The notes: generated by a model not told the origin, from the letters alone. A stretch of 27,114 nucleotides of DNA from CBIFVZ01 sp966185765 (GCA_966185765.1 CBIFVZ010000053.1:1-27114); one strand, 5' to 3'. Positions 6,686-15,897 are shown, counted from the first letter of the stretch. Made by a program: numbers and translations.

Positions 6686-7807
6686 TTACACGTTTTTGGA
6701 CAACATTTTCCTGTGGGTATGTATCGACATCACGATACCAAACCCGGCCATCAGCACAATCAGGGCCGACCCCCCGTAACTTACGAGCGGTAGCGGAACC
6801 CCAACCACCGGCAATATGCCACTCACCATGCCGATATTTACAAACACATAAACAAACAAAATCAGCATCAATGCCCCGGCCATCACACGCCCGAATGTAG
6901 TCTGCGCGCGAGCGGCAATCCACAGTCCACGGACAATCAGTAACAGGTATAGCGCCAGTAGCACCAGCACACCAATCATGCCAAGTTCTTCAGCGAGAAC
7001 CGCAAAGATAAAGTCGGTATGCCGCTCGGGCAGGAACTCCAGCTGTGACTGTGTTCCATGTAGCCAACCTTTGCCGCGCATACCGCCAGAGCCAATAGCA
7101 ATTTTAGACTGAATAATATGGTAGCCTGCGCCCAGCGGATCGCTTTCCGGGTCCAGCAGCATCATCACGCGCTGGCGCTGATAATCATGCATCAGGAAGA
7201 ACCACAGAATCGGGATAAACGCGGCAACCAGCAGCACCGCAATGCCAATCAGTCGCCAGCTCATACCCGACAGGAACAGTACGAACAACCCCGAAGCGGC
7301 AACCAGAATCGAGGTGCCAAGGTCGGGCTGTGCTGCAACCAGCAGGGTGGGCAGAAAGATAAGTATCAGTGCAATGCCGGTGTTTTTCAGCGTTGGTGGA
7401 CAGACGTCACGGTTGGTAAAACGCGCCACCATCAGCGGTACGGCAATCTTAGCAATTTCGGAGGGCTGAAAGCGGATAATGCCCAGATCCAGCCAGCGTT
7501 GCGCGCCTTTTGAGATAGCCCCAAAGGCATCCACCGCAACCAGCAGAATAATGGTGACAATATAGAGCCACGGCGCCCAGCCTTCATACACACGCGGCGG
7601 GACCTGAGCCATGATTATCATAATAACCAGGCCGGCCATAATCTGGCCGATTTTGCGCTCCATCATGCCTGGATCCTGGCCGCTGGCGCTCCAGATAACC
7701 AGAGCGCTATAAAGCAGTAGCGCCAGGATAGTCAGCAGGAAGGTGGGGTCGATGTGAATCTTTTCCCACAGCGATTTTTTAGAGCGGTTTTCCGCCATAT
7801 TCGACAT
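6686..7807 (-). CDS. mrdB: RodA, SEDS peptidoglycan glycosyltransferase of the elongasome
   Basis: A 373-residue polytopic membrane protein (370 in E. coli) of the SEDS family. It polymerises lipid II into glycan strands during lateral wall growth in complex with PBP2. About ten hydrophobic helices are visible. The family motifs PERHTDFIFAVLAEE, with the essential Asp265 (Asp262 in E. coli), and the C-terminal PLPLVSYGGSAL are intact, as is the HGTQSQLEFLP segment before the Asp. ATG 7807 lies one base beyond the mrdA stop with GAGGA eight bases upstream, indicating translational coupling to mrdA; an ATG three codons further in is a less likely start. rlpA follows after 10 bases. Confidence 0.97.
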   Translation of the reverse strand: MSNMAENRSKKSLWEKIHIDPTFLLTILALLLYSALVIWSASGQDPGMMERKIGQIMAGLVIMIIMAQVPPRVYEGWAPWLYIVTIILLVAVDAFGAISKGAQRWLDLGIIRFQPSEIAKIAVPLMVARFTNRDVCPPTLKNTGIALILIFLPTLLVAAQPDLGTSILVAASGLFVLFLSGMSWRLIGIAVLLVAAFIPILWFFLMHDYQRQRVMMLLDPESDPLGAGYHIIQSKIAIGSGGMRGKGWLHGTQSQLEFLPERHTDFIFAVLAEELGMIGVLVLLALYLLLIVRGLWIAARAQTTFGRVMAGALMLILFVYVFVNIGMVSGILPVVGVPLPLVSYGGSALIVLMAGFGIVMSIHTHRKMLSKNV

Positions 7808-7808
7808 G

Positions 7809-9710
7809 TTATTGATCCTCTGCCGAGGTCACTGCCGGATTGGCGTTCGGCAGCTGTGTGTTGTTATCGCCCAGCATGATGTGGTCGAGGATTTGTCGTG
7901 TAATGGTACCGACTGCCGGACCTGCCCCCCCGTTTTCGAGGATGATTGCCATAGAAACTTGCGGATTGTTATATGGCGCGTAGGCCACCATCAGCTTGTG
8001 GTCACGCAGGCGTTCGGAAATTTTGTGCGCGTTATAGGTTTCGTTGGCTTTCAGGCCAAACACCTGTGCGGTCCCCGACTTGGCAGCGATTTTATACGGC
8101 GCGCTCTGGAAGTACTTATGTGCCGTACCGTTAGCACGGTTTGCCACGCCATACATGCCGTCTTTGGCAATTTCCCAGAAGCCAGAATGAATATCCCCGA
8201 CAGGCGGCTGCTCCTGCTGCTTCCACGGCACTTTCTGGCCATTTATGGAAGTACTCGCCAGGAAGTGCGGGACTTTCACCACCCCGTCGTTAATCAGTAT
8301 CATCAACGACTTGTTCATCTGCATTGGCGTGGCGGTCCAGTAACCCTGCCCAATGCCGACCGGAATAGTGTCACCCTGGTACCAGGGTTTTTTGAAGCGT
8401 TTGAGCTTCCACTCGCGCGTTGGCATGTTGCCTGAACGCTCTTCAAAGATATCCACGCCGGTCAGATGGCCGTAGCCAAATTTGCCCATCCATTCTGACA
8501 GACGGTCGATGCCCATATCATAGGCGACCTGGTAGAAATAGGTATCGGCAGACTCTTCCAGCGCTTTGGTCACATTCAGGCGACCGTGGCCCCACTTTTT
8601 CCAGTCGCGATAACGTTTTTCCGTTCCCGGTAGCTGCCACCAGCCCGGGTCGAACAGGCTGGTATTACGAGTAATCACGCCCGCGCTCAGTGCCGAGACG
8701 GCAACGTAAGGTTTCACCGTAGACGCGGGTGGGTAGATGCCCTGGGTCGCGCGGTTAACCAGCGGGGTATTTTCGTCTTTGAGCAGACCGGAATAATCTT
8801 TCGTGGAAATGCCGTCAACAAACAGGTTGGGGTCATAGCTGGGTGTTGAAACCATCGCCAGGATGCCGCCCGTGCGCGGGTCGGTGACGACCACGGCGGC
8901 GCGACTGCCCGCCAGCAGCGTTTCAATGTACTGCTGTAACTCAAGGTCGATAGTCAGATAAATATCGTGTCCGGCAACGGGGGGGACTTCTTTAAGCTGA
9001 CGAATCACGCGCCCACGGTTGTTAACTTCCACTTCCTCATAGCCGGTTTGTCCATGCAGCACGTCTTCATAGGAGCGCTCAATGCCGAGCTTGCCAATGT
9101 CGTGAGTGGCGGCATAGTTGGCGAGTTTGCCCTCTTTATCCAGTCGGTCTACGTCTTTGTCGTTAATTTTTGAGACATAGCCGATGACGTGCGTGAGCGC
9201 AGAGCCATACGGATAGAAGCGACGCTTGTAACCTTTGACTTCCACACCAGGAAAGCGGTACTGGTTGACCGCAAAGCGCGCAAGCTGTACTTCGGTAAGA
9301 TTGGTTTTTACCGCAATAGAGGTAAAGCGGTGCGAGCGTGAGCGCTCTTTTTTAAAGGCAGCGATGTCGTCGTCGGTCAGGTCAACAATCGGGCGCAGGG
9401 CCTCAAGCGTGTTTTGCACGTTGTCGACCTTCTCCGGCATCATCTCCACCTGATAAATGGTGCGGTTGAGCGCCAGCGGTACGCCGTTGCGGTCATAGAT
9501 GACGCCGCGCGACGGCGGTATCGGTACCAGTTTAATGCGGTTTTGGTTCGAACGGGTCTGGTAATCGTCGTGGCGGCGGATTTGCAGGTTATACAGGTTG
9601 GCGATGAGCACGCCAGTCAGCACCAGGATGCCGAGAAAGGCGACAACCGCCCGGCGCACAAAGAGCGCAGATTCAGCTGAATAGTCGCGAAAAGAGTTCT
9701 GTAATTTCAT
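7809..9710 (-). CDS. mrdA: Penicillin-binding protein 2, elongation transpeptidase
   Basis: A 633-residue class B penicillin-binding protein, the same length as E. coli PBP2. One N-terminal membrane helix (about residues 20-40) is followed by the pedestal region (NRIKLVPIPPSRGVIYDRNG) and the transpeptidase domain. The catalytic set is present: STVK with nucleophile Ser330, SAD in ESADTYFYQ (the PBP2 form of SxN) and KSGTAQ. PBP2 crosslinks glycan strands made by RodA and activates RodA through the pedestal; it is the target of mecillinam. It begins 27 bases after rlmH and is immediately followed by mrdB, the conserved rsfS-rlmH-mrdA-mrdB-rlpA order. The ribosome-binding site is weak (AGCGG). 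Confidence 0.98.
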   Translation of the reverse strand: MKLQNSFRDYSAESALFVRRAVVAFLGILVLTGVLIANLYNLQIRRHDDYQTRSNQNRIKLVPIPPSRGVIYDRNGVPLALNRTIYQVEMMPEKVDNVQNTLEALRPIVDLTDDDIAAFKKERSRSHRFTSIAVKTNLTEVQLARFAVNQYRFPGVEVKGYKRRFYPYGSALTHVIGYVSKINDKDVDRLDKEGKLANYAATHDIGKLGIERSYEDVLHGQTGYEEVEVNNRGRVIRQLKEVPPVAGHDIYLTIDLELQQYIETLLAGSRAAVVVTDPRTGGILAMVSTPSYDPNLFVDGISTKDYSGLLKDENTPLVNRATQGIYPPASTVKPYVAVSALSAGVITRNTSLFDPGWWQLPGTEKRYRDWKKWGHGRLNVTKALEESADTYFYQVAYDMGIDRLSEWMGKFGYGHLTGVDIFEERSGNMPTREWKLKRFKKPWYQGDTIPVGIGQGYWTATPMQMNKSLMILINDGVVKVPHFLASTSINGQKVPWKQQEQPPVGDIHSGFWEIAKDGMYGVANRANGTAHKYFQSAPYKIAAKSGTAQVFGLKANETYNAHKISERLRDHKLMVAYAPYNNPQVSMAIILENGGAGPAVGTITRQILDHIMLGDNNTQLPNANPAVTSAEDQ

Positions 9711-9737
9711 CCGCTGCGTTTGCCCGGCTGCTTGCCT

Positions 9738-10208
9738 TTATTCCCGATGGTAGGGGTGATTAGTAGTAATACTCCATGCCCGATACAGGCTTTCTGCGAC
9801 CAGCACGCGCACCAGCGGATGCGGCATGGTGAGCGCAGACAGCGACCAACTCTGCTCTGCCGCAGCTTTACACGCGGGGGCTAACCCTTCCGGACCACCA
9901 ATAAGCAGGCTGACATCACGACCATCCTGCTTCCAGCGCTCAAGTTCATGAGCAAGCTGTGGCGTGTCCCAGGGGCGGCCTGGTATATCCAGCGTGACAA
10001 TACGGTTGCCTTTACCTACTGCCGCCAGCATCAGCTCGCCTTCTTTTTCCAGAATGCGCTTGATATCAGCATTTTTGCCGCGTTTACCCGCAGGGACTTC
10101 TACCAACTCAAAGGGCATATCCTTAGGGAAACGTCGCAGATAATCGGTGAATCCGGTTTGTACCCAGTCGGGCATTTTCGTGCCGACAGCCACGAGTTGC
10201 AGCTTCAC
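9738..10208 (-). CDS. rlmH: 23S rRNA pseudouridine-1915 N3-methyltransferase RlmH
   Basis: A 156-residue SPOUT-family methyltransferase, one residue longer than in E. coli because of an extra Gly in AAVGKGNRIVT. It uses S-adenosylmethionine to methylate pseudouridine 1915 in helix 69 of 23S rRNA on assembled 70S ribosomes. The cofactor-binding knot is visible in LLIGGPEGL and in the C-terminal SALTMPHPLVRVLVAE and RAWSITTNHPYHRE segments. The start is GTG 10208, seven bases after GGAG; E. coli rlmH also starts with GTG. Three bases separate it from the rsfS stop, so the two ribosome genes are probably coupled. Confidence 0.97.
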   Translation of the reverse strand: MKLQLVAVGTKMPDWVQTGFTDYLRRFPKDMPFELVEVPAGKRGKNADIKRILEKEGELMLAAVGKGNRIVTLDIPGRPWDTPQLAHELERWKQDGRDVSLLIGGPEGLAPACKAAAEQSWSLSALTMPHPLVRVLVAESLYRAWSITTNHPYHRE

Positions 10209-10211
10209 TCG

Positions 10212-10529
10212 TTAGCTCCAGAGCTTTTCCAGCTCATAAAGACGGCGGCTCTCTTCCTGCATCACGTGCACAATAACCTCGCCCAAATCGACCACAATCC
10301 AGTCTGCACCATTTTTGCCTTCAATACCCAGCGGTATGAGGCCAGCGGCGCGAGATTCCTGGACAACGTGGTCTGCAATCGAAATGACATGGCGGCTGGA
10401 GGTACCGGTGCAGATAATCATGCAATCGGTGATACTGGATTTGCCCTGAACGTCGAGAGCAAGAATATCCTGACCTTTAAGATCGTCGATTTTGTCGATG
10501 ACGAAATCCTGAAGTGCTTTACCCTGCAA
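10212..10529 (-). CDS. rsfS: Ribosome silencing factor RsfS
   Basis: A 105-residue protein of the Iojap family, the same length as E. coli RsfS. It binds ribosomal protein uL14 on the 50S subunit and blocks joining with 30S, slowing translation in stationary phase or starvation. Conserved segments include KSSITDCMIICTGTSSRHV, GADWIVVDLGEVIVHVM and the C-terminal YELEKLWS. The start is TTG 10529, which follows AGGGGG at five bases and gives the family N-terminus LQGKALQDFVIDKIDDLK. The frame stays open upstream to an ATG at 10628, but that stretch contains a terminator-like hairpin and has no family similarity. It is the first gene of the rsfS-rlmH-mrdA-mrdB-rlpA unit. cobC, its upstream neighbour in E. 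coli, is absent. Confidence 0.96.
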   Translation of the reverse strand: MQGKALQDFVIDKIDDLKGQDILALDVQGKSSITDCMIICTGTSSRHVISIADHVVQESRAAGLIPLGIEGKNGADWIVVDLGEVIVHVMQEESRRLYELEKLWS

Positions 10530-10553
10530 GTCTTCCCCCTGCGCTGGTTGCCT

Positions 10554-10592
10554 GAAAAAAAACGCCCGCACGGCCCGTTGCGCGTGGTGGGC
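10554..10592 (-). terminator. Intrinsic terminator-like hairpin in the rsfS leader
   Basis: On the minus strand GCCC and CACG pair with CGTG and GGGC around a 1x2 internal loop (10564-10592), followed after one G by eight consecutive T (10562-10555). It lies after nadD and 25 bases before the rsfS TTG. It could end the leuS-lptE-holA-nadD transcript or attenuate transcription into rsfS. The stem is moderate in strength; the T-tract is strong. Confidence 0.6.
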
Positions 10593-10681
10593 TATCATCC
10601 CATCCGCGGCGAGTGATTGCATCGTCATTTTTGTAAAACAATATCAGAAACAAATCGGCTGGGCGGTGTTTATGGCTGCGG

Positions 10682-10709
10682 AGAATAACAGCCTGACAGG
10701 TGGTGTCAA
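10682..10709 (-). promoter_or_regulatory. Probable sigma-70 promoter for the rsfS operon
   Basis: On the minus strand a perfect TTGACA (10709-10704) is followed by 16 bases and TATTCT (10687-10682, four of six matches to TATAAT). Transcription would start near 10675 and give a leader of about 145 bases before rsfS, containing the hairpin and T-tract at 10554-10592. Motif reading only. Confidence 0.5.
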
Positions 10710-10779
10710 TGGTCAACGGCCTGACAGTATGCAACAGGGGCTAACTTGCTGTGAAAAGCGGGATTTTAATGAGTGATAC

Positions 10780-11427
10780 TTAGCGATACAGCCCATTATG
10801 CTGGATATATTCCAGTACGGCGGGGGGGACTACGTCATCACAGGGCTGGTGCTGCGCAAGGCGCTTACGAATGTCGGTTGCAGAAATATCGAGTTCAGGC
10901 GTGTCGGCGATGAAAATACGCCCAGCGGGGCGGTTATGCAGTTCGCGGATATCATTGGTGAGATAGCGCTCAAGCCAGGCCTGCTCCTGCGGTGTTTTCA
11001 TCTTCAGCGTATAGCCGGGACGGCGGGTGACCAGAATATGGCACAACGCAGGCAGAGTTTCATAACTGTGCCATTGCGACAGACTGAGCAGTGAGTCCTG
11101 GCCGATGATAAACGCCAGTGGCTGTACAGGCCCACATTCATGGCGCACTTCGTCCAGTGTTTCCACAGTCCAGGAAGGCGTAGAGCGGCGCAACTCGCGC
11201 TCGTCCAGCTCAAACAAGGGGCGCCCTGCAATGGCCAGTGCAACCATTGTTTTACGCTGCTCGCTGCTGGCCCGGGGTTGTGGACGATGGGGTGGCACGT
11301 TATTGGGCATGATGATGACACGCGACAGCCCGATACGTTGTGCCAGCGCTTCTACCGGCCTGAGGTGACCATAGTGGACAGGATCGAACGTGCCACCGTA
11401 GATGGCGCGTAGGGTAGGCTTAGTCAT
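10780..11427 (-). CDS. nadD: Nicotinate-nucleotide adenylyltransferase NadD
   Basis: A 215-residue nucleotidyltransferase (213 in E. coli) that joins nicotinate mononucleotide and ATP to make deamido-NAD, an essential step of NAD synthesis. The GGTFDPVHYGH motif (residues 11-21) and the second signature ISATDIR (181-187) are intact. The start chosen is ATG 11427, which overlaps the end of holA by eight bases and gives the normal family length; an in-frame ATG at 11439 and longer versions add a Cys-rich stretch with no family match. No separate ribosome-binding site is obvious, so coupling to holA is likely. It is the last gene of the leuS-lptE-holA-nadD unit. The protein differs noticeably from E. 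coli outside the active site. Confidence 0.95.
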   Translation of the reverse strand: MTKPTLRAIYGGTFDPVHYGHLRPVEALAQRIGLSRVIIMPNNVPPHRPQPRASSEQRKTMVALAIAGRPLFELDERELRRSTPSWTVETLDEVRHECGPVQPLAFIIGQDSLLSLSQWHSYETLPALCHILVTRRPGYTLKMKTPQEQAWLERYLTNDIRELHNRPAGRIFIADTPELDISATDIRKRLAQHQPCDDVVPPAVLEYIQHNGLYR

Positions 11428-12451
11428 CAATGAAAACATCCGGCAGTGCTTTGTGGCACAACAGCAGCGACAGACTTTCAAGCTCAGTCCAGACGGACTG
11501 GCTGTAATCCTGTTTTAAGGTACGCTCGGCCCGGCTCAACAGACGTACGGCCTGCCACAGTGTATTATCGTTCAGACGATTCAGTGCTTCAGTAATGAGC
11601 GGACGTCGGTTTTGCCATACACGCTGTTTATCAAACAGTGTGCGTAGCGGCGTATGGGCTGACTGGCGCTTAAGATTAACCAGTAACAGCAGTTCACGCT
11701 GGACCGTGCGCAGCAAAATCGCCGGTTCGCTGGCCTCCAGGCGCAACTGTTGCAGGATATGCAGCGCCCGCTTGCTTTTGCCTGCCAGCAGCGCATCGAC
11801 CCAGTGAAATGGGGAAAAGTGCGCGGCATCATTTACCGCCTGCTCAACGCGCGGCAGCGTCAGCTTGCCGTCCGGCCACAATAGTGACAGGCGCTCCAGC
11901 GCCTGGTTGAGCGCCAGAAGGTTGCCTTCGTAGCAGTAGCAAAGAAGCTGTGTTGCCGCATCATCCAGCGTAAGTTTCATCAGCTTCGCCCGTGCGCTCA
12001 CCCAGCGCGGCAACTGTGCGTGCTCCGGCGTCTGACAGGTAACCTGCACCGCATTTTTGCTCAGTGCCGTAAACCAGGCGGCGTTTTCCTGTGCTTTGGT
12101 AAGCTTAGGGCCACGCACAATCAGCAACAGATCCTCATGCAGTAGCGCCACCAGCTTCGCAAGCTCTGTTGCGATGGCGGCGTTAGGACCATTTTCAGGC
12201 AAGAGTAACAACAGAACCTGGCGACTGGCGAACAGGCTTAGTGCCTGGCTTAGTGTGAAAATAGCGTCCCAGTCGGTGGAGGCGTCAAGCTGGAAGGTGT
12301 GGCGTTCGGTAAAGCCCTGCGTCTCGGCGCTTTTAAGAATGGCGTCCTGGCTTTCCTGGATCAACAGCGGATCGTTGCCAGGTAGCAGATAGGCTGCGCG
12401 CAGCCCTTCATTGAGCTGCGCGCGTAGTTGTTCCGGCCAGAGTTTTAACAT
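11420..12451 (-). CDS. holA: DNA polymerase III delta subunit HolA
   Basis: A 343-residue clamp-loader subunit, the same length as in E. coli. Delta binds the beta sliding clamp and opens its ring at one interface as part of the tau/gamma complex. Recognisable stretches are RAAYLLPGNDPLL, FASRQVLLLLLPENGPN, the region around residues 70-75 that contacts beta, and NDAAHFSPFHWVDALLAGKSKRA split across the collar domain. The ATG at 12451 shares one base with the lptE stop (TAATG), and the TAA overlaps the start of nadD, so all three genes are translationally linked. Sequence agreement with E. coli is high across the whole length. Confidence 0.97.
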   Translation of the reverse strand: MLKLWPEQLRAQLNEGLRAAYLLPGNDPLLIQESQDAILKSAETQGFTERHTFQLDASTDWDAIFTLSQALSLFASRQVLLLLLPENGPNAAIATELAKLVALLHEDLLLIVRGPKLTKAQENAAWFTALSKNAVQVTCQTPEHAQLPRWVSARAKLMKLTLDDAATQLLCYCYEGNLLALNQALERLSLLWPDGKLTLPRVEQAVNDAAHFSPFHWVDALLAGKSKRALHILQQLRLEASEPAILLRTVQRELLLLVNLKRQSAHTPLRTLFDKQRVWQNRRPLITEALNRLNDNTLWQAVRLLSRAERTLKQDYSQSVWTELESLSLLLCHKALPDVFIDD

Positions 12452-13062
12452 TACTCGCCGGTGGCAGGCGTTGTCGTCGTGGTGCCGGAGACACCGATAT
12501 CATGACCAAGCAGGCGGCTGTCGCTCTGGGCAACCGGTGCCTCGTTTTGCTCAGTCTGCTGCACGTCAGCAACGTGTACTGAAGTCAGCTTACGCACCAG
12601 CTGTTCCGCCGCTTTGTCGTACATCTCTTTGATAATCATATCCTGCTCAGCGTCTTTTGCGAGCGCGGCCAGCGGGTTATCAAAGAATGAACGATACACC
12701 CTGGTACTGATAGGGTAGATATCATGGCCCGGGATCAGGACGCTGGCGCGAACGGTCATCACCATCTGGTATTCCGCAGTACGACCGTCCTGGAATACCG
12801 AGGCGGTGTCTTTGCCAAGCGAAGCACCACCCAGGCGCAGTGACGGAACGTCCTGGCGCAGAGGATCTTTCTCAACAACTTCCACGTTACTCAGGCGCAA
12901 CTGATTACGCACTGCACGGGTCAGCGGGCCGTAGGGATCGCTGGAGTCGAGAATAAGAGTATGCATCTGATTTGGCACCTGACTGGTGCCGCGTAGATGG
13001 AACCCACAACCGGCGGTAACCAGTACCGCCAGGCCAACAAACAGAGTGAACAGATAGCGCAC
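12451..13062 (-). CDS. lptE: LPS-assembly lipoprotein LptE
   Basis: A 203-residue outer-membrane lipoprotein (193 in E. coli). The signal ends at lipobox TAGC with Cys19. The mature part keeps family segments FHLRGT, RAVRNQLRLSNVEV, VPSLRLG, KDTASVFQDGRTAEYQM and YPISTRVYRSFFDNP. LptE plugs the LptD barrel and helps place lipopolysaccharide into the outer leaflet. The start is GTG 13062 after AGGAGG, the same start codon as in E. coli. The C-terminal tail from about residue 165 is divergent and ends in a Thr-rich run; tails vary in this family. It lies 14 bases after leuS and overlaps holA by one base. Confidence 0.96.
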   Translation of the reverse strand: MRYLFTLFVGLAVLVTAGCGFHLRGTSQVPNQMHTLILDSSDPYGPLTRAVRNQLRLSNVEVVEKDPLRQDVPSLRLGGASLGKDTASVFQDGRTAEYQMVMTVRASVLIPGHDIYPISTRVYRSFFDNPLAALAKDAEQDMIIKEMYDKAAEQLVRKLTSVHVADVQQTEQNEAPVAQSDSRLLGHDIGVSGTTTTTPATGE

Positions 13063-13076
13063 GCTTCCTCCTGTGC

Positions 13077-15659
13077 TTAGCCCACGACCAGGTTCAGCAG
13101 TTTACCTGGAACATAAATCACTTTACGGACGGTCACGCCGGTGAGGTATTTCGCCACCAGGTGTTCCTGGCCCGCACGTTCACGCACCTGTTCTTCGGTG
13201 GCGTCAGCCGGAACGGTGATTTTACCGCGTACTTTACCGTTAACCTGCACCACAACCAACAGCGTATCTTCAACCATCGCGCTTTCGTCAGCCTGCGGCC
13301 AGTCGGCGTTGTCGATATCGCCATCGGCACCCAGCGTCTGCCACAGCGCAAAGCAAACGTGCGGAGTGAACGGATACAGCATACGCACGACAGCCAGCAG
13401 CGCTTCATGCATCAGCGCACGGTCCTGGTCGGTATCCTGAGGCGCCTTCGCCAGCTTGTTCATCAGCTCCATAATCGCCGCAATGGCGGTGTTGAAGGTC
13501 TGGCGGCGACCGATATCGTCGGTCACTTTAGCAATGGTTTTATGCAGGTCGCGGCGCAGTGCTTTCTGGTCGTCGTTAAGCGCGTCTATGTTCAGCGCCG
13601 GGGCAGCACCTTTTGCCGTGTGCTCAAAGGCCAGTTTCCACACGCGCTTCAGGAAGCGGTTAGCGCCTTCCACGCCGGATTCCTGCCACTCAAGGGTCAT
13701 TTCAGCCGGTGAGGCGAACATCATAAACAGACGCACGGTATCGGCGCCGTAGCGTTCAACCATCACCTGCGGATCGATGCCGTTGTTTTTAGATTTGGAC
13801 ATCTTGCTCATACCGGCATAAACCAGCTCGTGCCCTTCGGCATCGGTGGCTTTCACGATACGACCCTTGTCGTCACGTTCAACGATAGCGTCAACCGGCG
13901 AAACCCAGATACGCTCACCGTTATTACCGGTGTACCAGAACGCATCGGCCAGCACCATGCCCTGACACAGCAGCTGTTTGGCCGGTTCACTGGAATTCAC
14001 CATGCCCGCATCGCGCAGCAGTTTGTGGAAGAAGCGGAAGTACAGGAGGTGCATGATGGCGTGTTCGATACCGCCAACGTAGATGTCGACCGGCAGCCAG
14101 TAGTTGGCCGCATCAGAGTCGAGCATGCCTTTATCGTAATCCGGGCAGGTATAGCGGGCGTAGTACCAGGACGACTCCATGAAGGTGTCAAATGTATCGG
14201 TTTCGCGCAGGCCCGGCATACCGTTAACCGTGGTTTTGGCCCACTCAGGGTCAGCTTTGATAGGGCTGGTAATGCCGTCCATCACGACGTCCTCCGGCAG
14301 CACTACCGGCAGCTGATCCTCTGGCGTCGGCACCACTGTGCCGTCTTCCAGCGTGACCATCGGGATAGGCGCGCCCCAGTAACGCTGGCGTGAAACACCC
14401 CAGTCGCGCAGGCGATAGTTGACTTTACGCTCGCCCACACCGAGGTCGGCCAGCTTATCAGCAATTGCGTTAAAACCTGCTGAATAATCCAGACCGTCGA
14501 ACTCGCCAGAGTTGAACAGCACGCCTTTTTCAGTCAGCGCCGACTCGCTCAGATCCGGCTCGCTGCCATCCTGATTGAGAATGACGGGTTTAATGGCAAG
14601 GTGGTATTTGGTGGCAAATTCCCAGTCACGCTGGTCGTGGCCTGGAACGGCCATCACGGCACCGGTCCCGTATTCCATCAGCACAAAGTTCGCGACCCAT
14701 ACCGGAATGGTTTCACCAGTAAGCGGATGAATGGCGTTAAACCCTGTCGCAACACCTTTTTTCTCCATAGTTGCCATTTCGGCTTCGGCTACTTTGGTAT
14801 TACGGCATTCGTCGATGAAGTCTTTAAGCGCCGGGTTACTGGCTGCGGCCTGTTGCGCCAGCGGGTGACCAGCGGCAACGGCGAGGTAGGTCACGCCCAT
14901 AAAGGTATCCGGGCGAGTGGTGTACACCGTCAGGGTTTCTGCACTGTTTGCTACCTTGAAGGTGATTTCCACGCCTTCAGAGCGGCCAATCCAGTTACGC
15001 TGCATGGTTTTAACCGTGTCCGGCCACTGGTCCAGCGTATCAAGGTCATTTAACAGCTCATCTGCATAGTCGGTGATTTTAATGAACCACTGTGGGATTT
15101 CTTTACGCTCAACTTTGGTATCACAGCGCCAGCAGCAGCCGTCGATAACCTGTTCGTTAGCCAGCACGGTCTGGTCATTCGGACACCAGTTCACGGCTGA
15201 GGTTTTCTTGTACACCAGACCTTTTTTATAAAGCTCGGTGAAGAACTTCTGTTCCCAGCGGTAGTATTCCGGGCGGCAGGTGGTCAGCTCGCGGCTCCAG
15301 TCATAGCCAAAGCCCAGCATCTTGAGCTGGTTTTTCATGTAATTGATGTTGTCGTACGTCCACGGCGCAGGCGCGGTGTTGTTTTTAACTGCGGCACCTT
15401 CTGCGGGCAGACCAAAGGCGTCCCAGCCAATAGGCTGCAACACATTTTTACCCAGCAGGCGCTGATAGCGAGCGATAACGTCGCCGATGGTGTAATTACG
15501 AACGTGGCCCATGTGTAGTCGGCCGGAAGGATAGGGAAGCATCGACAGGCAGTAATACTTCTCTTTACTTGCGTCTTCTTTAACTTCAAATGTGCGCTTC
15601 TCTTGCCAGTGAAGCTGTACGTTGGATTCTATCTCTTCCGGGCGATATTGCTCTTGCAT
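13077..15659 (-). CDS. leuS: Leucyl-tRNA synthetase
   Basis: An 860-residue class I aminoacyl-tRNA synthetase, the same length as in E. coli. It charges tRNA-Leu with leucine and edits misactivated amino acids. The HIGH motif appears as HMGH (residues 49-52) and KMSKS in GMSKMSKSKNNG near residue 620. The editing insertion carries the T-rich segment TVYTTRPDTFMG and the GTGAVMAVPGHDQRD segment with the aspartate that positions the amino group. A zinc-type CWRC lies near residue 160-180. ATG 15659 is chosen because it gives the family start MQEQYRPEEIES; the frame is open for 31 further codons upstream with no family similarity. It is the first gene of leuS-lptE-holA-nadD and is divergent from ybeL. 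Confidence 0.98.
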   Translation of the reverse strand: MQEQYRPEEIESNVQLHWQEKRTFEVKEDASKEKYYCLSMLPYPSGRLHMGHVRNYTIGDVIARYQRLLGKNVLQPIGWDAFGLPAEGAAVKNNTAPAPWTYDNINYMKNQLKMLGFGYDWSRELTTCRPEYYRWEQKFFTELYKKGLVYKKTSAVNWCPNDQTVLANEQVIDGCCWRCDTKVERKEIPQWFIKITDYADELLNDLDTLDQWPDTVKTMQRNWIGRSEGVEITFKVANSAETLTVYTTRPDTFMGVTYLAVAAGHPLAQQAAASNPALKDFIDECRNTKVAEAEMATMEKKGVATGFNAIHPLTGETIPVWVANFVLMEYGTGAVMAVPGHDQRDWEFATKYHLAIKPVILNQDGSEPDLSESALTEKGVLFNSGEFDGLDYSAGFNAIADKLADLGVGERKVNYRLRDWGVSRQRYWGAPIPMVTLEDGTVVPTPEDQLPVVLPEDVVMDGITSPIKADPEWAKTTVNGMPGLRETDTFDTFMESSWYYARYTCPDYDKGMLDSDAANYWLPVDIYVGGIEHAIMHLLYFRFFHKLLRDAGMVNSSEPAKQLLCQGMVLADAFWYTGNNGERIWVSPVDAIVERDDKGRIVKATDAEGHELVYAGMSKMSKSKNNGIDPQVMVERYGADTVRLFMMFASPAEMTLEWQESGVEGANRFLKRVWKLAFEHTAKGAAPALNIDALNDDQKALRRDLHKTIAKVTDDIGRRQTFNTAIAAIMELMNKLAKAPQDTDQDRALMHEALLAVVRMLYPFTPHVCFALWQTLGADGDIDNADWPQADESAMVEDTLLVVVQVNGKVRGKITVPADATEEQVRERAGQEHLVAKYLTGVTVRKVIYVPGKLLNLVVG

Positions 15660-15897
15660 GGCAGCCTGTGGTCCTGTGAAAAATACCAATAATGACGTCT
15701 TATACGTATAGATCGCAATAGCATAGCCGATTCGTGCGCAGCACAACAGCACTTCAACCCCGACAGCCGTAAATCCCTTGTGCCTGCTGCGTACGAGAAT
15801 TTGTGCGCTCTGCGGCGCAGTTAGCAGAGTGCGACAGGATTAACGGCTACTATTAGAAGTGGTTACGGCGCTTTTAGCACATTCTGGAGGGAGTACG

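Noticed and set aside
10519..10734. Open frame of 71 codons on the minus strand as a cobC remnant or new gene
   Set aside because: It has no phosphatase motif (no LIRHGE), overlaps the rsfS start in another frame, spans the terminator-like hairpin and the -10 element, and lacks a clear ribosome-binding site.
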